Shown here piece after piece: positions 1-6,322 of a DNA stretch of 11,263 bases (its first letter is position 1; every line of letters starts with the position of its first letter). The position numbers and the translations under genes were made by a program. This stretch comes from Akkermansiaceae bacterium (GTDB lineage: Bacteria; Verrucomicrobiota; Verrucomicrobiia; Verrucomicrobiales; Akkermansiaceae): NCBI GenBank assembly GCA_023301645.1, contig JALZUH010000041.1, positions 1 to 11,263 of the forward strand, given 5' to 3'. The notes below the pieces were generated by a model, which made no database searches, was not told the DNA's origin, and saw only the letters and a program-made list of their open reading frames with translations.

Positions 1-13
1 GCTCTTCCGATCT
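1..13. other. Illumina adapter remnant at contig end
   Basis: The first 13 bases, GCTCTTCCGATCT, are identical to the 3' end shared by Illumina TruSeq-type adapters (the reverse complement of the usual trimming string AGATCGGAAGAGC). Such a match exactly at base 1 is best explained as untrimmed adapter at the end of an assembled contig. These bases should not be treated as genomic, and any gene running off the left edge is truncated by the assembly. Confidence 0.93.
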
Positions 14-14
14 G

Positions 15-83
15 GTAATCTCCTGCAAATGGGTTTACCCCTTTGAGCTGCTGAAAGATACGTTTGATCCAAATGGTAAGTGA
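15..83 (+). CDS. Possible 3' end of a truncated gene (unidentified)
   Basis: Directly after the adapter one forward frame is open for 22 codons and ends in TGA at 81-83. It reads VISCKWVYPFELLKDTFDPNGK, with a mixed, protein-like composition. The other two forward frames close earlier, at 16-18 and 44-46. The following sequence turns AT-rich, as expected after a gene end. The stretch is too short to identify a family, and a 22-codon open frame can arise by chance, so this is only a plausible C-terminus cut off at the contig end. Confidence 0.3.
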   Translation, partial: VISCKWVYPFELLKDTFDPNGK

Positions 84-139
84 CATGGTGATTTTTAATT
101 CAGTAGGTAATGGTAGCTAAATAGAGAGGAGCGAATAAT

Positions 140-168
140 TTAATAACTCAGTGATAGTATTCTATAAA
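140..168 (+). promoter_or_regulatory. Possible sigma70-type promoter in the AT-rich 84-337 spacer
   Basis: TTAATA (140-145) and TATAAA (163-168) are separated by 17 bases and resemble -35 and -10 hexamers (4/6 and 5/6 matches to the consensus). Transcription from here would give the small lipoprotein gene at 338 a leader of roughly 160 nt. The spacer is AT-rich, so a chance match is quite possible. No better promoter pair was found nearer the gene. Apart from this, the 84-337 spacer holds no ORF or repeat that I could recognise. Confidence 0.22.
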
Positions 169-337
169 GGGGAAATAATAAGGAGCTTTTCTAGATTTTT
201 ATACAGATCGTGAATTCTTTCTGTTTAAGTGGTTTGTGGTGTTTTTAGGTGGTCTTTCACATGCGTTTTGCGCTAGGTTGTTTTTTTAATTGAAAAAAGG
301 GGGAATAAAATAGAAAGTATCTCATCTTACTTTAACT

Positions 338-466
338 ATGACTAAAATTAAATACTCCGTGTTGTTGGCGTTAGCCGTGTCTCTTCCTGCTCTTTCATTG
401 ACTAGCTGTTCTGGTAACGGCGGTGTTTCTACCCCAGGTGGTGCTGATTGTTCTACTGGTTCTTGA
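338..466 (+). CDS. Predicted 42-aa micro-lipoprotein
   Basis: An ATG at 338 opens a 42-codon frame ending in TGA at 464-466. The product has the full layout of a lipoprotein signal: a basic n-region MTKIK, a hydrophobic core at residues 6-21 rich in Leu/Ala/Val, and the lipobox L-T-S-C with the lipidated Cys at residue 24. SPase II cleavage would leave a 19-residue mature peptide, CSGNGGVSTPGGADCSTGS, which is flexible (Gly/Ser) and carries a second Cys at residue 38. No Shine-Dalgarno sequence precedes the start, as for every gene in this window. Two hairpins follow (484-498, 513-566), so it looks like a separate short transcript. I recognise no family. The layout recalls entericidin-like or other small envelope lipoproteins, but that is only an analogy. 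A leader peptide is an alternative, though the complete lipobox argues for a real exported product. Confidence 0.62.
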   Translation: MTKIKYSVLLALAVSLPALSLTSCSGNGGVSTPGGADCSTGS

Positions 467-483
467 GGCTAGAGCCATTCATT

Positions 484-498
484 CGGGCAGTTTGCCTG
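484..498 (+). terminator. Small hairpin after the lipoprotein gene
   Basis: CGGGCA (484-489) pairs with TGCCTG (493-498), including one G-U pair, around the three-base loop GTT. It starts 17 bases after the stop codon of the small lipoprotein and is followed by the AT-rich stretch ATTTAACTTTAT, which has no clean T-run. It may be a weak terminator or a 3'-end stabilising hairpin. Confidence 0.35.
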
Positions 499-512
499 AT
501 TTAACTTTATCG

Positions 513-566
513 ATAAGAGCAAAGCTCATCGGCACTTAAATAGGTGCTTTGATGCTTTGCTCTTAT
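513..566 (+). terminator. Long inverted repeat, probable rho-independent terminator
   Basis: ATAAGAGCAAAGC (513-525) is perfectly complementary to GCTTTGCTCTTAT (554-566), a 13-bp stem. Inside it, ATC (528-530) can pair with GAT (551-553) and GCAC (532-535) with GTGC (544-547), giving a long, interrupted stem around an AT-rich loop. TGTTTTAT follows at 567-574 and a run of eight T at 583-590. The position, about 45 bases after the lipoprotein stop, suits a transcription terminator. It lies upstream of hrpA, so it would also insulate that gene from read-through. Confidence 0.7.
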
Positions 567-590
567 TGTTTTATAGGGGGTGTTTTTTTT

Positions 591-620
591 GTGAGGGTAG
601 TTTTTGTGAGGGTAGTTTTT
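591..620 (+). repeat. 15-bp tandem repeat, two exact copies
   Basis: The unit GTGAGGGTAGTTTTT occurs twice in immediate succession (591-605 and 606-620), followed by a decayed third copy beginning TTGAGGGG at 621. It lies in the T-rich leader between the terminator hairpin and hrpA. It could be replication slippage in low-complexity DNA or a binding-site array. Nothing in the sequence decides which. Confidence 0.7.
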
Positions 621-725
621 TTGAGGGGCTTTGGTGGTTGTTTTCTTGGTAATCGTTTTTTGCTGGGTGTAAGTATTGCTTAATGGGGCTTGGCAAGTTG
701 TCTGCTGCTTGTTCTCATCGTGGCG

Positions 726-3700
726 ATGTCTCAGTCGCCTAACGAGAAAGATCCGTCTACTCACTCTACCAAGCTTGATGCTATGAATTCTAATCCTAAG
801 AACTCTAAGAAGGGGAAGGCTCCTGCGAAGGGGAAGCTGGATTTACCTGTCATTAAGTATCCTGATCTTCCTGTGGCGAAGCGTCGGGATGAGATTATGG
901 ATGCGATGCGTGAGCATCAGGTGGTGATCGTGGTGGGGGAGACGGGTAGTGGTAAGACGACTCAGCTGCCGAAGATGGCTTATGAGCTGGCTTGTGAGGA
1001 GGGGCTGTCAGGGAGGGTGGGCTGCACTCAGCCACGAAGGCTGGCAGCGGCTACGGTGGCTAAGCGTGTGGCTAGTGAGATGGATACGACTCTGGGCGGG
1101 CGCGTGGGCTATCAGGTGCGTTTTGTCGAGCAGGTGGAGGATGAGACGGCGATTAAGTTTATGACGGATGGTATTCTGCTGGCTGAAACGCAGCGGGATA
1201 GGGATCTAAGGCAGTATGATACATTGATTATCGATGAGGCTCATGAGCGGAGTTTGAATATTGATTTCGTGCTGGGGTATTTGAAGGATTTGCTGAAGCG
1301 CCGTGGTGATCTACGCGTGGTGGTGAGCTCGGCGACTCTTGATGCGGGGATGTTTTCTGATTATTTCGATGGTGCTCCTGTGGTGATGGTGGAGGGGCGG
1401 ACTTTCCCGGTGGAGGATCATTTTCTGCCGCCTTTGAGTAGTGGTGAGGAGCTTACGGCTCATGTGGCACGTGGCGTGGAGTGGGTGAGTGATTTGGATG
1501 CGGCGGGGGATGTGCTGATTTTCCTGCCGGGTGAGCGCGAGATTCGTGAGTGTGCGGATGTGCTGGAGGGGAAGGGGTTTTATAATACGGAGATTTTGCC
1601 TCTTTTTGCGAGGTTGGGGCTGGATGATCAGCAGCGGGTATTTGATACGAGTAGTCCGCGTAGGCGGGTGGTCTTGGCTACGAATGTGGCGGAGACGAGT
1701 GTGACGATTCCGGGGATTGTGTATGTGATCGATACGGGGCAGGCGCGGGTGAGTCGGTGGAATCCTGCGCGCCAGATTCAGCGATTACAGGTGGAGCAGA
1801 TTAGTCAGGCGAGTGCGAGGCAGCGGCGTGGTCGCTGTGGTCGTGTTCGTGATGGTGTCTGTGTGAAGCTCTATAGTGAGGAGGTGCATGAGATGGCTGA
1901 TGAGTATACTGATCCTGAGATTAGGCGTAGCTCATTGGCTGGGGTGATCTTGCGCATGAAGTCTCTGCGACTGCCTGATGTGCGGGATTTTCCTTTTTTG
2001 AGTCCTCCGTCTGCGAAGGCGATTAGTGAGGGGCATCGCACGCTGGCTGAGGTCGGGGCGATGGATAAGGTGGAGGATCTTACTGATATCGGCCGTAAGC
2101 TGGCGCGCTTACCGCTGGATCCTCGTCTGGGGAGAATGCTGGTGGCTGCTGCCGATCGCGGGGTGCTGGATGCGGTGCTGGTGATCGTGGGCGGTATGAG
2201 CGTGATGGATGTGCGCGAGAGGCCGCAGGAGAAGCAGGCTGAGGCAGATAAGGCTCATGAGAAGTTTAATGATGAGGGGTCGGATTTCTTGACCTTGCTT
2301 CATATTTGGTCAGCGGTGAATGAGTTCCGCGAGAAGAGGCATTTTAAGAAGAATCAGCTGCGTAAATACTGTAGGGTGAATTTCTTGAGCTTCAGGCGTG
2401 TGATGGAGTGGGATCAGATTATTTCTGAGTTACGCAGGCTTGTTGGTGATACGCTGAAGGTGAAGATTAAGCCGTTAGCACGTGAGCGTAGCGGCTGGGG
2501 TGGGGATGATGAGATTCATAAGTCGATCATGTCTGGTATTCCGATGCAGTTTGGCTTCTGGGATAAGGAGAAGAGGGCGTATCGTAGCACGGGGGCGAGG
2601 GAGTTTGCTATTTTCCCGGGGTCTGGATTATTTGGTAAGAAGAAGCCTGAGTGGCTACTTGCCTTTGAGCTGGTGGAGACGTCGCGCGTGTGGGCACGTA
2701 AGGTGGCTGATATTGATATTGGTTGGGTAGAGGAGCTAATCCCGCATATGTGCAAGCATCGCTATCATTCGGCTCACTGGGATGAGCATCAGGGGGCGGT
2801 GTATGGTAAGGAGACGGTGCTCTGTGGTGGCTTGAAAATCGTGGATGGTAGGAGGGTTTTCTACGGTAGGGTGAATCCTAAGGAGGCTCACGAGGTGTTT
2901 ATTAGGGAGGCGATTCTTGGTGAGGGCTTACGCACGCGTGGGCAGTTCTTGGATCGATTAGAGGAGGTTCGTGATGAGGTGCAGGGGGCTGAGCATAAGC
3001 TGCGGCGCGCTGGCGGGCTCTGGTCTGATGAGGCGGTGTATGATTTCTTCTACGATCGTATTCCGAAGAATATCTGCACGGCGAAGGCTTTTCAGAAGTG
3101 GCGCACGACAGGTGATCATGAGGAACAGCTGATGCTGCGGGTGGAGGATTGTATCTGGGGGGAGATTGAGGATCTGGATGCTTTTCCCGATGCTGTGGCT
3201 TGTGGCGAGAGGAGCTATGAGGTGAGCTATGCGGAGTCTCCGGGCGAGCGCGATGATGGGGTGGTCTTTGAGGTGGCTCTTGATGAGGTGGTGGGCTTTC
3301 CTGATTTCTTATTGGGGTGGGCTGTGCCAGGTCTTTTGGAGGAGAGGGTTTATTTGCTGATTAGGTCATTACCTAAGTCGCAGCGTCAGGTGTGCTCGCC
3401 AGCGCGCGAGGCGGCGATGGCGTTTGTGGCGGAGTGGAGTGGCTGGGAGCCGAGTCGATGCTTACTTATGGAGCTGGCTGAGTTTCTTTCTGAGCGCAGT
3501 GGTCATATGATCGAGGCTGGTATGTTCGATGAGTCCCGTCTGCCTGATAATATGATATCTAAGGTGCGGGTATGGAGTGAGTCAGGCGAGGAGCTGGGCT
3601 TCGGGGGCGATGTAGCGATGCTGCGTGATCAGCTCACTGGTATGATGCGCGCTCGTCGTGAGCTGGTGGTCAATGAGGAGTGGGAGATGACTGGTGGTGA

Positions 3701-4574
3701 GGGCTGGGACTTTGGTGATATTCCTGTGCGAGTGGATGCAGGGGCGGAGAGTGGTGGGGTGGATAGTGAGGTGTTTCCCGCGCTGGTCGATGAGGGGGAT
3801 ACAGTGGGTATGAGGGCTTATTTGAGCTTGGCTGAGGCTGAGGAGAGTCACCGTGCGGGCTGTGTGAGGCTGTTTATGATCGATCAGGTGAGTCAGGTGG
3901 ATTACGTGAGGCGGAAGTTTCCTCTGGGGATGATGGCGAAGGTGATGCTGCCTAGCTTGCCATCACTCGGTGGCGAGACGGCTACTACTTTAGAGGACTT
4001 GATGAGGGTGAGCTGCGAGGGTGCTGTGGGGAAGATGGGTGCTGGGGTGTTACCTAGATGTGCGGAGGATTTTGCTGCGGCATCGTCTCAGGGCAAGGGT
4101 GAGATTTATGAGTGTGCCCATCAGGTGGCAGCGGGCGTGGAGGTGATGCTTGAGAGCTACCGCCGTGTTTCTGAGTGGATCATTGCGCATGAGGGTGATC
4201 GTCACTTGTCGGTGGTGGCGAGTGATTTGGCTGAGGAGATCGAGTGGCTGATGGGGGCTGGCTTCGTCTGGCGTGCTGGCTACGAGCGGATGGTGGCGTA
4301 TGGGCGCTACTTCGCGGCGATGGAGGAGCGACTTAAGCGTCTCGATAGCTTGCCGCAGGTAAAGGATGACGAGAAGCGCGAGCGAGTGCAGCGCTACTGG
4401 TATCATTGGTTTGCTGTCTGGAGAAAGGATCCTTCGATGGTCCAGCTCTGGGAGTGTGGCTGGCTACTGATGGACTGGCGGGTGGCGGAGTTTGCCCCGA
4501 GTATGTCGAAGAAGGGTCGCGTTTCTGAGAGGCAGGTGGAGAGGATGTTTGATGCTCTAAATTTGAGCTATTAG
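726..4574 (+). CDS. hrpA: ATP-dependent RNA helicase HrpA (DEAH-box, with DUF3418)
   Basis: This is a cytoplasmic DEAH/RHA helicase of 1282 residues, about the length of E. coli HrpA (1300). E. coli HrpA acts on mRNA and on stalled or collided ribosomes. Motifs, numbered from the ATG at 726: Walker A GETGSGKT (71-78), DEAH (170-173), SAT (202-204), motif V around TNVAETSVTIPG (319-330), and motif VI QRRGRCGR (366-373). HA2/winged-helix and OB-fold regions follow, including FPGSGLF (630-636) and ETSR (651-654). The DUF3418 C-terminal half is recognised by the run around LPGLxEE-like VPGLLEE and SLPKSQRQ (about 866-888). All ATPase motifs look intact. The frame stays open upstream to a TTG at 690, but that start would add a hydrophobic N-terminus (ASCLLLVLIVA) unlike a cytosolic helicase. 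ATG 726 is preferred, and ATG 783 is another option. No Shine-Dalgarno sequence supports any of the three. The N-terminal tail is Lys/Ser/Asn-rich before the helicase core. Confidence 0.95.
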   Translation: MSQSPNEKDPSTHSTKLDAMNSNPKNSKKGKAPAKGKLDLPVIKYPDLPVAKRRDEIMDAMREHQVVIVVGETGSGKTTQLPKMAYELACEEGLSGRVGCTQPRRLAAATVAKRVASEMDTTLGGRVGYQVRFVEQVEDETAIKFMTDGILLAETQRDRDLRQYDTLIIDEAHERSLNIDFVLGYLKDLLKRRGDLRVVVSSATLDAGMFSDYFDGAPVVMVEGRTFPVEDHFLPPLSSGEELTAHVARGVEWVSDLDAAGDVLIFLPGEREIRECADVLEGKGFYNTEILPLFARLGLDDQQRVFDTSSPRRRVVLATNVAETSVTIPGIVYVIDTGQARVSRWNPARQIQRLQVEQISQASARQRRGRCGRVRDGVCVKLYSEEVHEMADEYTDPEIRRSSLAGVILRMKSLRLPDVRDFPFLSPPSAKAISEGHRTLAEVGAMDKVEDLTDIGRKLARLPLDPRLGRMLVAAADRGVLDAVLVIVGGMSVMDVRERPQEKQAEADKAHEKFNDEGSDFLTLLHIWSAVNEFREKRHFKKNQLRKYCRVNFLSFRRVMEWDQIISELRRLVGDTLKVKIKPLARERSGWGGDDEIHKSIMSGIPMQFGFWDKEKRAYRSTGAREFAIFPGSGLFGKKKPEWLLAFELVETSRVWARKVADIDIGWVEELIPHMCKHRYHSAHWDEHQGAVYGKETVLCGGLKIVDGRRVFYGRVNPKEAHEVFIREAILGEGLRTRGQFLDRLEEVRDEVQGAEHKLRRAGGLWSDEAVYDFFYDRIPKNICTAKAFQKWRTTGDHEEQLMLRVEDCIWGEIEDLDAFPDAVACGERSYEVSYAESPGERDDGVVFEVALDEVVGFPDFLLGWAVPGLLEERVYLLIRSLPKSQRQVCSPAREAAMAFVAEWSGWEPSRCLLMELAEFLSERSGHMIEAGMFDESRLPDNMISKVRVWSESGEELGFGGDVAMLRDQLTGMMRARRELVVNEEWEMTGGEGWDFGDIPVRVDAGAESGGVDSEVFPALVDEGDTVGMRAYLSLAEAEESHRAGCVRLFMIDQVSQVDYVRRKFPLGMMAKVMLPSLPSLGGETATTLEDLMRVSCEGAVGKMGAGVLPRCAEDFAAASSQGKGEIYECAHQVAAGVEVMLESYRRVSEWIIAHEGDRHLSVVASDLAEEIEWLMGAGFVWRAGYERMVAYGRYFAAMEERLKRLDSLPQVKDDEKRERVQRYWYHWFAVWRKDPSMVQLWECGWLLMDWRVAEFAPSMSKKGRVSERQVERMFDALNLSY

Positions 4575-4603
4575 GTGATTGGTGAAATTTCTATATGTAT
4601 CTG

Positions 4604-4620
4604 TTAGTATACTTAGTATA
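4604..4620 (+). promoter_or_regulatory. Repeat/dyad with -10-like box ahead of the sulfatase
   Basis: TTAGTATA occurs twice, at 4604-4611 and 4613-4620, separated by a single C. The same bases contain an inverted repeat, TATAC (4608-4612) and GTATA (4616-4620), around TTA. TATACT (4608-4613) resembles a -10 box. If used, transcription would begin about 10 nt before the ATG at 4631, giving an almost leaderless mRNA. No good -35 sits at the right distance, which would fit an activator-dependent promoter. Operator function is inference. Confidence 0.3.
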
Positions 4621-4630
4621 GATAAATCAT

Positions 4631-6238
4631 ATGATGACTAGAGCACAGCAAAGAGGATTTAGGAGGGTCGTTACTACAACTGCGATGTCGCTGCTTTGTG
4701 CGGCATTTGCACAGGCTGAGGATACGCAGAAGCCTAATATTATTTTCCTACTAGCCGATGATCAGAACTTTGGCTCGGTGGGCTGCTACGGTAATAGTGA
4801 GGTGCTAACACCGCATATGGATAAGCTGGGATATGATGGCGTGATTTTTGATAAGCACTATAATACGACGGCGATCTGTATGGCGAGTCGTGCGAGTGCG
4901 ATGACGGGCATGTATGAGTATAAGACGGGCACGAACTTTGAGCATGGCGATATGACGCCTGAAATCTGGCAGAAGTCTTATCCTGTGCTACTTCGTGAGG
5001 CTGGTTATTTGACTGCTTTTGCTGGTAAGTTCGGCTTTGAGGTGAAGGGGCTGAAGGATAGTCACTGGATGCCTGTGGGGGATTTTGACTTCTGGGGAGG
5101 TGCACCGGGGCAGTCGAACTATAAGACTGTGGCTAATAAATCGATGCGTAAGTATGCAGAGAGGTATCCACATTCGACTCGGTCGTATGGTGCCTTTGGT
5201 CAGGATGTCATTAAGGAGGCTGTGCTGAAGAAGAGGCCGTTCTGTCTTTCTATTAGCTTTAAGGCTCCCCATCGCCCAGTGGAGCCAGATCCTGAGTTTG
5301 ATCATATTTATGAGGGCAAGACATTCACTAAGCCTGAGAACTATGGCCGTGAGGCTGGTGAGCACTTATCGAAGCAGAGTAAAACTGGGCGTCAGCACGG
5401 GCGATTTAGCTCTTGGGAGTATGATCGTAATTATGATGTGGTGATGGGGCAGTATTATCAGCAGATTTACGCGATTGATGTGGCTCTTGGTATGATCCGT
5501 GAGGAGCTAGATGCTCAGGGTGTGGCTGATAATACGGTGATTATCTATACGAGTGATAATGGTTTCCTATGTGGTGCTCATGGCTATGGATCTAAGGTGC
5601 TGCCACTGGAGGAGGCTGCACGCGCGCCGCTGATGATCTATGACCCACGTAGCAAGGCTGCTGGTAAGAAGCTTCGTAGTGGGGCACTTTCTGGTAATAT
5701 CGACTTCGCACCTACTATTCTGGCCTTAGCGGGGCTGCCTATCCCTGAGAATATGGATGGGGTGAGTTTATTACCATTATTGGATCAGCCTGAGCTGGAT
5801 GTTCGTGAGCAGATTTCTTTTATCAATGTATTTGGTAGTGATGCTACGCAGTGCCTGACGACGATTACTAAGGATCTTAAATACACGTATTGGTGGTATG
5901 GTGATGCGAACATGAAGCCTACTGAGGAGCTCTTTAATCTTAAAAATGATGCTCTTGAGATGGTGAACTTGGCGGAGAATCCTGATGCTTCTGAGCTGCT
6001 TCAGGTGATGCGCTCGAAGTATGATGAGCAGCTTCGTCATTGGAAAGAGAATGCGGTGAGTGATCATAATTACTCGCAGTATAGCACTATTTTCGACCGC
6101 TCAGTGCCTTGGAGTGAAAAGGAATTGAAGCGTTATATTCATGGCACAATGAAAATTCATTCGTCGGGTAATGGTAAAGATGCCAATGCTAAGAATTCTA
6201 AGAAGGGCAAAAAGGGTAAGAAGGAGCAGGTGAAGTAG
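4631..6238 (+). CDS. Secreted type I (formylglycine-dependent) sulfatase
   Basis: This is a 535-residue arylsulfatase-superfamily hydrolase (PF00884) that would remove sulfate esters from an unidentified, probably carbohydrate, substrate. A signal peptide covers residues 1-29 (RR, hydrophobic core, cleavage after AQA), so it acts in the periplasm or outside. Visible active-site elements are ADDQ (42-45, metal-binding Asp pair), the modification motif C-M-A-S-R (83-87, fitting [C/S]-x-[P/A]-x-R, with Cys83 converted to formylglycine), APHRP (His214), SDNG (Asp309, Asn310) and GAHGYGSK (His317, Lys322). The usual GKWHLG segment reads GKFGFE (132-137), so its His is missing. The C-terminus is a lysine-rich tail (520-535, repeated KKGK). 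No maturation enzyme (FGE or anSME) is in the window. ATG 4631 is followed by a second ATG at 4634; either serves the signal peptide. The gene follows hrpA after 56 nt with its own possible promoter. Confidence 0.93.
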   Translation: MMTRAQQRGFRRVVTTTAMSLLCAAFAQAEDTQKPNIIFLLADDQNFGSVGCYGNSEVLTPHMDKLGYDGVIFDKHYNTTAICMASRASAMTGMYEYKTGTNFEHGDMTPEIWQKSYPVLLREAGYLTAFAGKFGFEVKGLKDSHWMPVGDFDFWGGAPGQSNYKTVANKSMRKYAERYPHSTRSYGAFGQDVIKEAVLKKRPFCLSISFKAPHRPVEPDPEFDHIYEGKTFTKPENYGREAGEHLSKQSKTGRQHGRFSSWEYDRNYDVVMGQYYQQIYAIDVALGMIREELDAQGVADNTVIIYTSDNGFLCGAHGYGSKVLPLEEAARAPLMIYDPRSKAAGKKLRSGALSGNIDFAPTILALAGLPIPENMDGVSLLPLLDQPELDVREQISFINVFGSDATQCLTTITKDLKYTYWWYGDANMKPTEELFNLKNDALEMVNLAENPDASELLQVMRSKYDEQLRHWKENAVSDHNYSQYSTIFDRSVPWSEKELKRYIHGTMKIHSSGNGKDANAKNSKKGKKGKKEQVK

Positions 6239-6242
6239 CGCC

Positions 6243-6307
6243 CGAGTAGATCCTCAGTGGAGGAGCGGTGAGGTCAACTAGAGTGGCGACACCGTAGGCT
6301 GATCTCG
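6243..6307 (+). other. Foldable GC-richer spacer between sulfatase and TMEM220 genes
   Basis: The 84-nt spacer (6239-6322) is richer in G and C than the flanking intergenic DNA, and several short helices can be drawn. TCCTC (6251-6255) pairs with GAGGA (6260-6264) around AGTG. CTA (6278-6280) pairs with TAG (6295-6297), and GTG (6283-6285) with CAC (6290-6292), around the GNRA-type loop GCGA. CGAG (6243-6246) and CTCG (6304-6307) could close the whole element. A competing pair, GGCT (6297-6300) with AGCC (6316-6319), lies just before the next start codon. No T-run follows, so this is not a classic terminator. It matches no riboswitch that I recognise, and the helices are short enough to be chance. 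Confidence 0.25.
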
Positions 6308-6322
6308 ACATGGGCAGCCGGA

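Noticed and set aside
690..725. N-terminal extension of HrpA from TTG giving a lipoprotein-like or membrane start (ASCLLLVLIVA)
   Set aside because: HrpA is a cytosolic helicase, TTG is a rare start and no ribosome site supports it. The ATG at 726 gives a normal hydrophilic N-terminus. It is kept only as a question in the findings.
507..764. 85-codon minus-strand frame with Lys/Thr-rich repeats (NYPHKNYPHKK)
   Set aside because: It covers the terminator hairpin, the 15-bp tandem repeat and the hrpA start. Its repetitive Lys/Thr/His composition is what a G/T-rich low-complexity plus strand gives when read backwards. There is no recognisable domain.
949..4406. Frames of 64-118 codons on both strands inside hrpA
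   Set aside because: They lie wholly inside a gene with intact helicase motifs. Their Arg/Leu/Ser- or His/Thr-rich composition follows from shifted reading of GAG/GTG-rich codons, and no domain is seen.
4740..6067. Minus-strand frames of 96-125 codons inside the sulfatase gene
   Set aside because: The plus frame carries a signal peptide and all sulfatase motifs. The antisense frames show low-complexity Ser/His/Pro composition and no motifs.
6239..6322. Known riboswitch (preQ1 or cobalamin) ahead of queG
   Set aside because: No preQ1 pseudoknot pattern or cobalamin B12-box was recognised, and the element is short for a cobalamin riboswitch. It is reported only as an unclassified foldable spacer.
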